Source: Streptococcaceae bacterium (GTDB taxonomy: Bacteria; Bacillota; Bacilli; Lactobacillales; Streptococcaceae). From it: a stretch of 10,204 bases of DNA. A program made the position numbers and the translations under genes. The notes under the pieces are model-generated. The model had not been told where the DNA came from, did not search any database, and saw only the letters and a program-made list of their open reading frames with translations. The stretch spans positions 1 through 10,204 of the forward strand of contig WREM01000025.1 in NCBI GenBank assembly GCA_009779335.1. Direction: 5' to 3'. This document shows positions 1-7,379 of the stretch, piece by piece. Each line of letters begins with the position of its first letter. The first letter of the stretch is position 1.

Positions 1-84
1 ACTGATGATGGCATTCATCTTGTCATAGTCTGTTGAAATTTTATTGAATATGTCATGCACATGTTCCTGATTTACTTTTGTCAT
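1..84 (-). CDS. menG: Demethylmenaquinone methyltransferase, N-terminal fragment (cut by window edge)
   Basis: MenG/UbiE uses S-adenosylmethionine to methylate demethylmenaquinone in the last step of menaquinone synthesis; menaquinone is the likely electron donor to the nitrate reductase encoded next door. Only 28 codons are visible, starting at the ATG whose first base is 84. They read MTKVNQEHVHDIF followed by NKISTDYDKMNAIIS. The pattern V-x2-I/V-F-x2-I-x3-Y-D-x-M-N-x2-I-S is typical of the start of MenG/UbiE, just before its SAM-binding fold, which lies outside the window. Reading further upstream in frame there is no other ATG, GTG or TTG before a stop inside the terminator hairpin, so the start is fixed. 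No Shine-Dalgarno sequence precedes it; an extended -10 box sits 6 bases before the ATG. The assignment rests on a short N-terminus, so it is good but not certain. Confidence 0.8.
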   Translation of the reverse strand, partial: MTKVNQEHVHDIFNKISTDYDKMNAIIS

Positions 85-90
85 AAATAC

Positions 91-99
91 AGTATAACA
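91..99 (-). promoter_or_regulatory. Candidate extended -10 promoter of menG
   Basis: On the minus strand this reads TGT followed by TATACT, an extended -10 (TGn-TAtAcT) with no recognisable -35 at 16-18 bp. Six bases separate the last T from the ATG of menG, so initiation 7 bases downstream would fall on the A of the ATG and give a leaderless mRNA. The sequence match is seen; promoter activity is inferred. Confidence 0.5.
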
Positions 100-123
100 A
101 AAAAAGTGAGTTTCTCACTTTTT
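99..123 (-). terminator. Hairpin terminator at the end of the nar operon
   Basis: An inverted repeat of 10 base pairs (AAAAAGTGAG at 101-110 with CTCACTTTTT at 114-123) closes on a 3-base loop. Read on the minus strand it lies 8 bases after the stop of the 195-residue gene and runs into seven Ts (99-105). The core has only three G:C pairs, so it may leak into menG. The outer A:T pairs also give a shorter T run on the other strand. Confidence 0.7.
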
Positions 124-131
124 AATTTTGC

Positions 132-719
132 TTAATGACTGGCATGATTTGATAGATTTAGTTCTTTGTCCAATACATCCAAGACCCCATGTAGCCAGTT
201 ATGTATTTCATCGACATGGTCAAGGTATTTGAAAACTCTCGATTTAAGGGCTCGGACAAATGCTATTGTCTGATCTTTTCCAATATTTTTACTGAAGGTC
301 ATAGCTGTTACGCTTTGTCGAGTGATAGAAAATCCTTTTTTCAGGTCTTCTTTTTCAAAATTTGTATAGAAGAAATCAAGATTATCATGAAGTTTAATCA
401 TTTTTTCATGAACGAACATGAACATGGGAAGCAATTCCCCTTCATCTGTCTCATCGGATGCAATCTTACTTGCAACTGAACCGACAGATGCACGGACAAA
501 TTCACACATCATTTCAACTTGAAATTGTATGACATTATAGACTTTTTCCATGTTGTCAATATTTGCAGTTGCGTCTGATTTTTCTTCACTTTCTGCTTGA
601 TTAAGCAGAAGCATGGCAATTTCTGAATCATCATTATCATTATATTGATTTGAAAATACAGTTGTATAGACTTTTTCAAATCCTTCAAGCTGAGCAATAA
701 ATTTATCTTTGGTATCCAT
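132..719 (-). CDS. Unrecognised 195-residue soluble protein, fifth gene of the nar operon
   Basis: I do not recognise this family. The start is well supported: ATG lies 2 bases after the narI stop, with AAGGGG on the coding strand 7 bases upstream. The product looks cytoplasmic: no signal peptide, no membrane segment, one cysteine (Cys72), acidic overall and predicted mostly helical. Residues 23-55 are polar and rich in D, E, N and S, like a linker. Histidines cluster at 104/111 and 168/173/177, the latter in a helix with nearby acidic residues, so metal or heme binding by a helical bundle is possible but unproven. A short internal similarity (EKVY at 15-18 and at 58-61, with a shared 13-base DNA repeat at 536-548 and 665-677) may be chance. 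Position suggests translation together with narI and a role in assembly, regulation or protection of the reductase. It does not look like a GAF-type nitrate sensor (NreA), a response regulator or a NarK transporter. Confidence 0.85.
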   Translation of the reverse strand: MDTKDKFIAQLEGFEKVYTTVFSNQYNDNDDSEIAMLLLNQAESEEKSDATANIDNMEKVYNVIQFQVEMMCEFVRASVGSVASKIASDETDEGELLPMFMFVHEKMIKLHDNLDFFYTNFEKEDLKKGFSITRQSVTAMTFSKNIGKDQTIAFVRALKSRVFKYLDHVDEIHNWLHGVLDVLDKELNLSNHASH

Positions 720-721
720 AT

Positions 722-1417
722 TTATTCCCCTTCTTTTTTATAACGGCGATAGACCACATAACGACGTCCAAGATATTGGATAGGTACGTAGAGTGCGTGC
801 ACCAAACGTGTATAAGGGAAGAAGCCAAACATGGCAAATCCGCAAATAATATGAATCTTGTACATGAGAGGAACCCCTGCCATTAATTGCCATTTAGGTT
901 GCAGGATGAAAAGACCACGAGCCCATACAGAAATGGATTCACGATAGTTGAAATCGGGGTGCATAGGTCCAGAGACAAATGAACTGAGCATTCCTAGAAT
1001 GATTGTAATCGTAAGCGCAACGATTACAACGGTATCAGAGAGTGAACTTGTAACGAAAACCTTAGGTGTAGTAAAGCGACGATAAACAAGTACCAAAGCC
1101 CCGACTACAAACATTGCTCCAAAAACTCCACCCATGGCCATAGCCATATACACATGATAGAAATGTTCAGAAATTCCCAAAGCTGATGTCCATGATTCAG
1201 GAATAAATATCCCGATGAAATGTCCTCCGAAAACTCCTAAAAGTCCCACATGAAAGAGGATAGAACCCCAAATGAGACGTTTTTTCTCTAAAAATTCACT
1301 GGATTTAGCTGTTACAGTACCCGAGCGACGCATTCTCCAAATCGTTCCGATGAAGAATGACCCTAACATTAAGTAGGGATATACTACCCATAATAAAATA
1401 CTTCCAAAAGTAGCCAT
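722..1417 (-). CDS. narI: Respiratory nitrate reductase gamma subunit (cytochrome b, membrane anchor)
   Basis: NarI anchors NarGH to the inner face of the membrane, oxidises menaquinol through two b-type hemes and passes electrons to NarH. The 231-residue product has about five hydrophobic helices. The four heme-ligand histidines are visible: His56 and His66 (FHVGLLGVFGGH) and His189 and His207 (HIICGF...RLVH, 18 apart). In E. coli NarI they are His56, His66, His187 and His205, and the exact match of the first pair supports starting at the ATG whose first base is 1417 (MATFGSILLW). That start has AAGAAAGG upstream with an 11-base gap. An in-frame ATG 11 codons earlier (first base 1450) has poor ribosome-binding context and lies in a hairpin loop, so I reject it. 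The gene follows narJ by 47 bases, the only real gap inside narGHJI. Confidence 0.95.
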   Translation of the reverse strand: MATFGSILLWVVYPYLMLGSFFIGTIWRMRRSGTVTAKSSEFLEKKRLIWGSILFHVGLLGVFGGHFIGIFIPESWTSALGISEHFYHVYMAMAMGGVFGAMFVVGALVLVYRRFTTPKVFVTSSLSDTVVIVALTITIILGMLSSFVSGPMHPDFNYRESISVWARGLFILQPKWQLMAGVPLMYKIHIICGFAMFGFFPYTRLVHALYVPIQYLGRRYVVYRRYKKEGE

Positions 1418-1428
1418 ATTTTTGGTAA

Positions 1429-1436
1429 CCTTTCTT
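1429..1436 (-). promoter_or_regulatory. Ribosome binding site that sets the narI start
   Basis: The coding strand reads AAGAAAGG, then 11 bases, then the ATG of narI. The spacing is slightly long. It favours the 231-residue start over the ATG 33 bases further upstream. Confidence 0.6.
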
Positions 1437-1440
1437 ATCT

Positions 1441-1459
1441 TGATAGGCATGACCTATCA
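1441..1459 (-). promoter_or_regulatory. Intercistronic hairpin between narJ and narI
   Basis: TGATAGG at 1441-1447 and CCTATCA at 1453-1459 form a perfect 7-bp stem with a 5-base loop. On the mRNA it lies just after the narJ stop and just before the narI ribosome binding site. No T run follows, so it is not a standard terminator; mRNA processing, stability or translational control is more likely. The structure is seen, the role is inferred. Confidence 0.5.
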
Positions 1460-1464
1460 TTAAA

Positions 1465-2025
1465 TTATTTATTGATCAATACAGATTTAAGTGAATCACG
1501 GGTGATCACAATCAGTTTGATATAGTAATCATCCGCATATTCATCTGCTTGTTTGAGGATTTCATAAGTGCCATCTTCAATGACATCAATTAGAAATTGC
1601 AAGTCATTAATCCGTTCTTGGTCCCACTCTCCAATAGAAAGAAATTCAAGCATGGCAGGTAAATAGTCTGCCATTTCAGAGCTCTCTAGCTCTACTCCAA
1701 ACATTTCATAAAGCATTTTTAACTTAGCGAGAGCTGTCCCACGTTCTCGTGAATCTTGAAAACGATAATAGGTAGAGTAAAGCGTTATTCTCTTGTTGAG
1801 TTCAAAGATTGTTGAATAATGTTCTTGCAATGTCTGCAAAGGAATATTTTGCATCTCCTCAGCAGTTGCAATTAAATCCTCTACATGTGAAAAACCAGAT
1901 AATTCTTTTTTCACATTGACTGTCATCAATTCCTCATTAGGAAACTCGATGAATTGTGAGAGAAGAGAGAAGACTGGTCTGCACTCATTCAATTTATTTA
2001 CATCGATTGTCTTGGCATTAGTCAC
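1465..2025 (-). CDS. narJ: Nitrate reductase assembly chaperone (delta subunit)
   Basis: NarJ binds apo-NarG in the cytoplasm and helps insertion of the Mo cofactor and the FS0 cluster; it is not part of the final enzyme. The product is a 186-residue all-helical protein of the NarJ/TorD-like superfamily, the usual size. The signature block is clear around residues 69-127: HYSTIFELNKRITLYSTYY, then DSRERG, then LKMLYEMFG and DYLPAMLEFL. I start it at a GTG (first base 2025), with GGAGG upstream at an 8-base spacing. This overlaps the end of narH by 8 bases, consistent with translational coupling. Longer readings into narH in this frame have no ribosome binding site and add residues foreign to NarJ. 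Confidence 0.92.
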   Translation of the reverse strand: MTNAKTIDVNKLNECRPVFSLLSQFIEFPNEELMTVNVKKELSGFSHVEDLIATAEEMQNIPLQTLQEHYSTIFELNKRITLYSTYYRFQDSRERGTALAKLKMLYEMFGVELESSEMADYLPAMLEFLSIGEWDQERINDLQFLIDVIEDGTYEILKQADEYADDYYIKLIVITRDSLKSVLINK

Positions 2026-3580
2026 GCCAGATTCCTCCGTAAAACTCTTCTGCGTAGATTTGTGTACTTGCTGTACCGTTTTGAGCTTTTTGAACCATTG
2101 AACTGTGCATATCAGCGAGTGAACATCCGTTACATTCATCATAACTCATCGCACCCTGTGCTTTATTGGCATCTTCAACGTATTGGTCACGTTGAGCTTT
2201 AGGAATGACGAAACGATCTTCATATTTAGCGATAGCAAGTAGGCGATAAAGTGATTTCGCTGTTTCTTCTGTCAATCCTACTTCTTCTAACTTAGAAGTG
2301 TCGAATTCACGACCGGTAGAGATTGTCCGCATATAAAGACGCATAGTTGCAAGCTTACGCAATGTTGCTTTGACAGGTTCAACATTTCCAGCAGTTAAGA
2401 TAGAAGCTAGATATTCAACAGGAATACGCATTTCTTCAATCCCTGGGAAAATCATCTCAGGGTTTTGCATGGTATTTTTACCTTCAAAATAGCTCATGAT
2501 TGGGCTCATTGGTGGCACATACCACACCATTGGCATTGTGCGGTATTCAGGATGAAGGGGGAAAGCAATCTTATCTTCTACTGCCATGCGGTAGATAGGA
2601 GAATTTTGTGCCTTCTCGATATATTCTTCTGAAATCCCTTCAGCACGAGCGGCTTTAATGATTTCTGGATCATTAGGGTCTAGGAAAATTTCAAGTTGAC
2701 GTTCATAGAGAAGTTTTTCATCTGGTTCAGATGCTGCTTCTGCCACACGATCTGCATCATAAAGAAGCACACCAATATAACGAATACGTCCTACACAAGT
2801 TTCAGAACATACGGTTGGCAATCCTTCTTCTACACGAGGATAACAGAAGGTACATTTTTCAGCCTTGTTGGTTGTCCAGTTGAAGTAGACTTTCTTATAA
2901 GGACAAGCAGACATACACATACGCCATCCCTTACATTGTTCTTGATCCACAAGAACAATCCCATCTTCATCACGTTTGTACATGGCTCCTGATGGACATG
3001 AAGACACACAAGCAGGATTAAGGCAATGTTCACAAAGGCGTGGAAGATACATCATGAAGGCTGTTTCAAAATTAGCTTTAATATCTGTTTCAATTTTGTT
3101 GATGTTTGGGTCATTTTGAATTGCAATTTCCCCACCAGCTAAATCATCATCCCAGTTAGGTCCCCATTGGAGATCCATAGTTTTACCTGTAATTTGTGAT
3201 TTAGGACGTGCAACAGGTTGGTGTTCAGTGGGAGCACCAAAAAGATTACGGTAGTCATAAGTCCATGGCTCATAATAATCTTCCATTTGTGGCATATCGT
3301 CATTATAGAAGATTTTGAGTTTTCCAACTTTTTCAGCTTTGGAACCTGCTTTAAGTACAAGCTTTCCTTGTTTGTTGAGTACCCACCCCCCATTGGTCTT
3401 GTCTTGGTCTTCCCATCCATTAGGGTAACCTGCACCAGGACGAGTTTCAACATTGTTAAACCACATATATTCTGCACCGGGACGATTGGTCCAAGTGTTC
3501 TTACAAGTGACGGAACAGGTATGACAACCAATACATTTATCAAGGTTGAGCACCATACCAATTTGTGCTTTAATCTTCAT
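2018..3580 (-). CDS. narH: Respiratory nitrate reductase beta subunit (iron-sulfur)
   Basis: NarH carries electrons from the NarI hemes to NarG through one [3Fe-4S] and three [4Fe-4S] clusters. The product is 520 residues, near the usual length. All four cysteine groups are visible: Cys16/19/22/26 (CIGCHTCSVTC), Cys183/186/191/195 (LCEHCLNPACVSSCP), Cys216/222/226 with Trp219 in place of a cysteine (CKGWRMCMSACP), and Cys243/246/258/262. The Trp in the third group is the known mark of the [3Fe-4S] cluster in NarH. Ligands of the last three groups sit one residue earlier than in E. coli. The ATG overlaps the narG stop by 11 bases and has GAGG 9 bases upstream; the 3' end overlaps narJ. The protein is expected on the cytoplasmic side, bound to NarG and NarI. 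Confidence 0.97.
   Translation of the reverse strand: MKIKAQIGMVLNLDKCIGCHTCSVTCKNTWTNRPGAEYMWFNNVETRPGAGYPNGWEDQDKTNGGWVLNKQGKLVLKAGSKAEKVGKLKIFYNDDMPQMEDYYEPWTYDYRNLFGAPTEHQPVARPKSQITGKTMDLQWGPNWDDDLAGGEIAIQNDPNINKIETDIKANFETAFMMYLPRLCEHCLNPACVSSCPSGAMYKRDEDGIVLVDQEQCKGWRMCMSACPYKKVYFNWTTNKAEKCTFCYPRVEEGLPTVCSETCVGRIRYIGVLLYDADRVAEAASEPDEKLLYERQLEIFLDPNDPEIIKAARAEGISEEYIEKAQNSPIYRMAVEDKIAFPLHPEYRTMPMVWYVPPMSPIMSYFEGKNTMQNPEMIFPGIEEMRIPVEYLASILTAGNVEPVKATLRKLATMRLYMRTISTGREFDTSKLEEVGLTEETAKSLYRLLAIAKYEDRFVIPKAQRDQYVEDANKAQGAMSYDECNGCSLADMHSSMVQKAQNGTASTQIYAEEFYGGIWRD
2034..2038 (-). promoter_or_regulatory. Ribosome binding site that sets the GTG start of narJ
   Basis: GGAGG on the coding strand, 8 bases before the GTG of narJ and inside the last codons of narH. 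It is the best Shine-Dalgarno match in the operon and it decides the start. Confidence 0.75.
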
Positions 3581-6500
3581 TCCAGTTTACCTCGTTCATT
3601 TTTCTAACGTTACAATATAGGTCACGCTGAGCTCCTATTGGCCCATAATAGTTGAACCCGTAGCTGAGTTGAGCATAACCCCCAACCATTTGAGTCGGTT
3701 TGACTTGGATACGTGTCGGTGCATTATGCGAACCTCCACGATTTCCTGTGATATTTGAGTGTGGTTCATTGACGTGCATATCTTGCCCGTGATAGCTATA
3801 AAGCGTACCTTCAGGCATTCTATGTGATACGACGGCACGAGCAGTTTGTACACCATGACGGTTATAAACTTCTACCCAATCATTATCTTTGATTCCTGCT
3901 TTATCCGCATCTACATCTGACATCCAGACCGTTGGCCCTCCACGGAAAAGCGTGAGCATGTGCAAGTTATCTCCATACATGGTATGAATATTCCATTTTC
4001 CATGAGGGGTCATATAACGAAGTGTGATTTCACTGCCATCAGCTTCTACATTGGTATCCTTAGGTCCAAAAACTTTAGGAGGTAATGTCGGTTTGAAAGC
4101 AGTTAAGTTTTCACCATATTCACTAAATATTTCATGGTCAATATAGAACTGTTGACGCCCTGTCAAAGTACGGAACGGAACCAAACGACGAATTTGAAGA
4201 GTAAAGCTTGAATAACGTTCACCATCGACATTTGCTGATGTTCCAATCGGTGTTGGCATAGATTCCATTGGCTGTGCTGTAATATTCTTGAAGGTCATCT
4301 TCTGTTGAGCATAGCCTTGACCTAAATCTACAAGAGGCACCCCATGTTCTTCTTCGGCTGCTTTCCATGCTTTCATGTTAAGCTTTCCATTAGTTGTAGA
4401 AGAGAGTGTCAAGATAGCATCGGCTACTTTTTTAGCTTCTGATAAATCTGGATGTCCATATTTATTCAACCCAATAGAAGAACGAAGTTCATCATATTCT
4501 TCGGCAACAGGATAGGCGAGTCCGATAGCTCCTACTTTGGCTTGCTCAAGAGCAGGTCCAAGTGAAACATATTGGTCATAAATCTGAGTATAATCTCGTT
4601 TTACAAGTTTAAGATTAGGCAATGTTTTTCCGGGGATCGCTTCAATTTCACCTTTTTTCCAATCCTTGATTTGACCAAACGGCTGTGCCAATTCACCATT
4701 CATGGTATCATGAGCGATTGGGCTAGCGTGCAAATCATAGATGGGTTCAGGGAATTCTGTTTGAGCCATTTCTTGGAATTTTTTCGCTAATTCTTTGAAG
4801 ATATTCCAGTCCGTTTTTGATTCCCACATTGGACTGACTGCCGCATTAAATGGGTTGATGAATGGGTGCATATCTGTTGAGTTGAGGTCTTCTTTTTCAT
4901 ACCATGTTGCAGCAGGAAGAACCACATCAGAATACATAGGAGTAGCAACCATACGGAAATCAAGAGTAGTTACCAAATCAAGTTTCCCGATGATTTCTTC
5001 TTTTTCCCATTCCATTTCTTCAGGTTTGAAGTCTTCATTTGCTCCTGCAAGGAGTCCATTTTCAGCCCCAAGCAAGTGTTTCATGAAATATTCTTGACCT
5101 TTGGCAGATGAACTAAAGATGTTTGAACGCCAGACAAATAGTCCTTTAGGTTGATTTTCATTGCGATCAGGTGCTTCAAAAGCAAATTTCAAACTTCCTG
5201 ATTTTAATTCTTCAACGACCTTGTTGACCACTTCTTTTTCATCAGTTGTTCCATATTGCTTAGTAAAGTCAATATTATTACGATCAAACTGGGGATAAGC
5301 AGGCAACCAACCTAGACGTACAGCCATTTGATTGTAATCAGCAGGGTGACTGTATGAATGTTCTCCATCAAACAATGGAGATTTTTGAGCATCGTTGTCT
5401 AACTCATCATATTTCCATTGATCAGCGTGGAAATACCAATACGAAGTTCCGTTTTGTTGACGAGCAGCTCCTTTTTGCCAGTCATTCGCAAAGGCAATGG
5501 TTGACCATCCTTCTGCTGGGCGAAGTTTTTCCTGTCCAACATAGTGAGCCCAACCTCCACCAGAAACTCCCTCACATCCACAAAGGAGAAGGTTATTGAT
5601 AATGGCACGATAGGTCATATCAGAGTTATACCATTGATTGATACCAGCTCCCATGATAACCATCGTTTTACCCTGAGTTTCTGCTGCATTTTGTGCAAAT
5701 TCTTGGGCAATTTGGATGATGAGAGATTGTTTCACACCTGTGATAGATTCTTGCCATGCAGGTGTATAGGCTGAATGAGCATCATCATAGCCCTTTGCTG
5801 CCAATTCATCTGACCCTGTACGATTGATTCCGTATTGAGCCATCATCAAATCAAACACAGTTGCAACTTTTGCTTGACTGCCATCATGCAAGGTTACTGA
5901 TTGAGTAGGGACATGGCGAGTAAGAATGGATGCTCCATCATTATCAAAGTAAGGAAAATCAATTTTTACCATTTCTTCAGAATCAGTAGAGAGTTTGGGC
6001 TTAATGTCTCCTAAATCAAGATTCCATTTTTCAGAATGATCCCAACGTTGACCAACTGTACCATTTGGCACTTTGATTTGTCCATCTGTCTCATCAATGA
6101 GAACGGGTTTCCATTCTGCATTGGCTTCTGATTCCATTCCTTTAAGGTCTGAAATGTGCAAGAAACGTCCTGACTTGTAATTGTCTCCTGATTGATCAAG
6201 CATAATCAAGAAAGGTAAATCAGTATAGCGTTTAGCGTAGTCTGTGAAGTATTCCGTTTCTTTATCTTGATAGAATTCTTTCAAGATGACGTGAGTCATC
6301 GCTTGTGCCAAGGCAGCATCAGATCCCGGTTTTGGTGCAAGCCAATTATCTGCGAATTTTACATTTTCAGCATAGTCAGGACTGACTGCAATGACTTTTG
6401 TCCCTTTATAACGTGCTTCTGCCATAAAGTGAGCATCAGGTGTACGAGTCATAGGGACATTAGAACCCCACATCATAATATATGTTGAGTTGTACCAGTC

Positions 6501-7214
6501 TGATGATTCAGGAACATCTGTCTGTTCTCCCCATATTTGAGGGGAAGCGGGTGGCAAATCTGCATACCAGTCATAGAATGATAATAATGGAGAACCAAGC
6601 AATGAAAGGAAACGAGCTCCAGAAGCATAAGAAATCATAGACATGGCAGGAATCGGAGAGAATCCTGCAATACGGTCTGGACCGTATTTTTTGATTGTAT
6701 AAGTCAGCATAGCAGAGATGAGTTCAAGAGCTTCATCCCAGTGCACACGAACAAGACCACCACGTCCACGTGCTGATTTGTATGATTTTGCTTTTTCTGG
6801 GTCTTCTATGATAGACTTCCAAGCTTCAGCTGCACTTTCTGGATGGGCTTGCTTGGCTTCTTTCCATAATCCCCAAAGCACTCCACGAATGTAAGGATAT
6901 TTGATACGCAATGGGCTATATTCATACCAGCTAAATGCAGCTCCACGAGGGCAGCCACGTGGTTCATAGTCTGGCATATCAGGTGCACAGGCGATGTAAT
7001 CCGTCGCTTGATGTTCCCATGCAATGATTCCATTTTTTACATAAACATTCCACGAGCATGAACCTGTACAATTTACTCCGTGAGTAGTACGCACAACTTT
7101 GTCATGACTCCAACGTTTACGATAGGTTTCTTCCCAACGGCGGTTATTCTCTTCAAGTTGAGAAAATGATCCGTTAAATTTTTCTACTTTGGAAAAAAAG
7201 CGAAGTTTATTCAT
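3570..7214 (-). CDS. narG: Respiratory nitrate reductase alpha subunit (catalytic, Mo-bisMGD)
   Basis: NarG reduces nitrate to nitrite at a molybdenum bis-MGD centre in the cytoplasm. The 1214-residue product is close to the family's usual ~1220-1250 and has no break. Near the N-terminus, His45, Cys49, Cys53 and Cys88 (HGVNCTGSC and later RGCPRGA) are the FS0 [4Fe-4S] ligands; the His ligand marks NarG rather than Nap or formate dehydrogenase. Asp219, in YDWYADLPPASPQ, matches the Asp that binds Mo in E. coli NarG (Asp222). Other family blocks: GFSPIPAMSMISYASGARFL, WGSNVPMTRTPDAHF, and near the C-terminus GNRGGSHNAPTRIQ. The start has AAGGGA 9 bases upstream, with a leader of about 43 bases from the proposed promoter. 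It is the first gene of narGHJI-orf195, divergent from moeB. No export signal is seen, as expected for a cytoplasm-facing subunit. Confidence 0.98.
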   Translation of the reverse strand: MNKLRFFSKVEKFNGSFSQLEENNRRWEETYRKRWSHDKVVRTTHGVNCTGSCSWNVYVKNGIIAWEHQATDYIACAPDMPDYEPRGCPRGAAFSWYEYSPLRIKYPYIRGVLWGLWKEAKQAHPESAAEAWKSIIEDPEKAKSYKSARGRGGLVRVHWDEALELISAMLTYTIKKYGPDRIAGFSPIPAMSMISYASGARFLSLLGSPLLSFYDWYADLPPASPQIWGEQTDVPESSDWYNSTYIMMWGSNVPMTRTPDAHFMAEARYKGTKVIAVSPDYAENVKFADNWLAPKPGSDAALAQAMTHVILKEFYQDKETEYFTDYAKRYTDLPFLIMLDQSGDNYKSGRFLHISDLKGMESEANAEWKPVLIDETDGQIKVPNGTVGQRWDHSEKWNLDLGDIKPKLSTDSEEMVKIDFPYFDNDGASILTRHVPTQSVTLHDGSQAKVATVFDLMMAQYGINRTGSDELAAKGYDDAHSAYTPAWQESITGVKQSLIIQIAQEFAQNAAETQGKTMVIMGAGINQWYNSDMTYRAIINNLLLCGCEGVSGGGWAHYVGQEKLRPAEGWSTIAFANDWQKGAARQQNGTSYWYFHADQWKYDELDNDAQKSPLFDGEHSYSHPADYNQMAVRLGWLPAYPQFDRNNIDFTKQYGTTDEKEVVNKVVEELKSGSLKFAFEAPDRNENQPKGLFVWRSNIFSSSAKGQEYFMKHLLGAENGLLAGANEDFKPEEMEWEKEEIIGKLDLVTTLDFRMVATPMYSDVVLPAATWYEKEDLNSTDMHPFINPFNAAVSPMWESKTDWNIFKELAKKFQEMAQTEFPEPIYDLHASPIAHDTMNGELAQPFGQIKDWKKGEIEAIPGKTLPNLKLVKRDYTQIYDQYVSLGPALEQAKVGAIGLAYPVAEEYDELRSSIGLNKYGHPDLSEAKKVADAILTLSSTTNGKLNMKAWKAAEEEHGVPLVDLGQGYAQQKMTFKNITAQPMESMPTPIGTSANVDGERYSSFTLQIRRLVPFRTLTGRQQFYIDHEIFSEYGENLTAFKPTLPPKVFGPKDTNVEADGSEITLRYMTPHGKWNIHTMYGDNLHMLTLFRGGPTVWMSDVDADKAGIKDNDWVEVYNRHGVQTARAVVSHRMPEGTLYSYHGQDMHVNEPHSNITGNRGGSHNAPTRIQVKPTQMVGGYAQLSYGFNYYGPIGAQRDLYCNVRKMNEVNWNED

Positions 7215-7263
7215 AAATTTTAGTCCCTTGCTTGATAGATTTTTACAATTTATATCACACTAA

Positions 7264-7292
7264 ATTATACACTAAAATTCTTGAAAAGGCTA
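7264..7292 (-). promoter_or_regulatory. Candidate narG promoter (good -10, no -35)
   Basis: On the minus strand there is a perfect TATAAT at 7264-7269, placing the start of transcription near 7257. The position 17 bp upstream (7287-7292) reads TAGCCT, a poor -35 box. A TTGACA does exist at 7305-7310, but it is 35 bp from the -10 and cannot pair with it. This layout fits an activator-dependent promoter, as expected for an anaerobic or nitrate-induced operon. Confidence 0.6.
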
Positions 7293-7303
7293 TCATTCAT
7301 GAT
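7292..7303. promoter_or_regulatory. Inverted repeat, candidate activator site for narG
   Basis: ATCAT-TC-ATGAT, a symmetric 12-base element with perfect 5-base arms. Its centre (7297.5) lies about 40-41 bases upstream of the predicted narG start of transcription, where class II activators such as FNR/CRP-type proteins bind. It is not a full FNR consensus (TTGAT-N4-ATCAA), so the protein that binds it, if any, is unknown. Confidence 0.4.
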
Positions 7304-7321
7304 GTGTCAAAGACTTTTTAC

Positions 7322-7333
7322 ATTTTCGAAAAT
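7322..7333. promoter_or_regulatory. Perfect 12-base palindrome midway between narG and moeB
   Basis: ATTTTCGAAAAT reads the same on both strands. It lies about 70 bases upstream of the predicted narG start of transcription and about 50 upstream of the one for moeB, so a regulator bound here could affect both. It could also be chance in AT-rich DNA. It is not a catabolite-repression (cre) site, whose arms are in the opposite order. Confidence 0.3.
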
Positions 7334-7361
7334 CTTGCTTTTAACCATTTGATTCTAAAAA

Positions 7362-7370
7362 TGATAAAAT
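7362..7370 (+). promoter_or_regulatory. Candidate extended -10 promoter of the moeB-modB operon
   Basis: TGA followed by TAAAAT is an extended -10 match; no good -35 is seen at the usual distance. Transcription would start near 7377, 0-3 bases before the ATG of moeB at 7380. That leaves no room for a Shine-Dalgarno sequence, and only a weak GAG is present in the DNA there. Confidence 0.45.
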
Positions 7371-7379
7371 TGAGAACAA

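Noticed and set aside
1418..1450. A longer narI starting at the ATG with first base 1450.
   Set aside because: That start has poor ribosome-binding context and sits in a hairpin loop. The shorter start puts His56 and His66 exactly where E. coli NarI has them.
2026..2142. A longer narJ starting inside narH at an ATG with first base 2142.
   Set aside because: The added residues do not resemble NarJ, and the GTG at 2025 has an excellent GGAGG at the right distance.
4795..5599. Open frames on the plus strand inside narG (for example 4795-5097 and 5354-5599), and similar ones opposite other nar genes.
   Set aside because: They are short antisense frames opposite strongly conserved genes, without ribosome binding sites or recognisable protein features.
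7232..7245. A possible FNR site beginning TTGAT near the narG start.
   Set aside because: Only the first half matches; the second half reads TTTTA instead of ATCAA, and it lies downstream of the predicted start of transcription.
7282..7295. A cre-like (CcpA) sequence, TGAAAAGGCTATCA, overlapping the narG -35 region.
   Set aside because: It matches most fixed positions of TGAAAnCGnTTTCA but lacks the central CG, the most conserved part of cre sites. Too weak to annotate.
7371..7379. A molybdenum-cofactor riboswitch upstream of moeB.
   Set aside because: The leader implied by the promoter is at most a few bases, and the whole intergenic region lacks GC-rich stems of the kind such an RNA needs.
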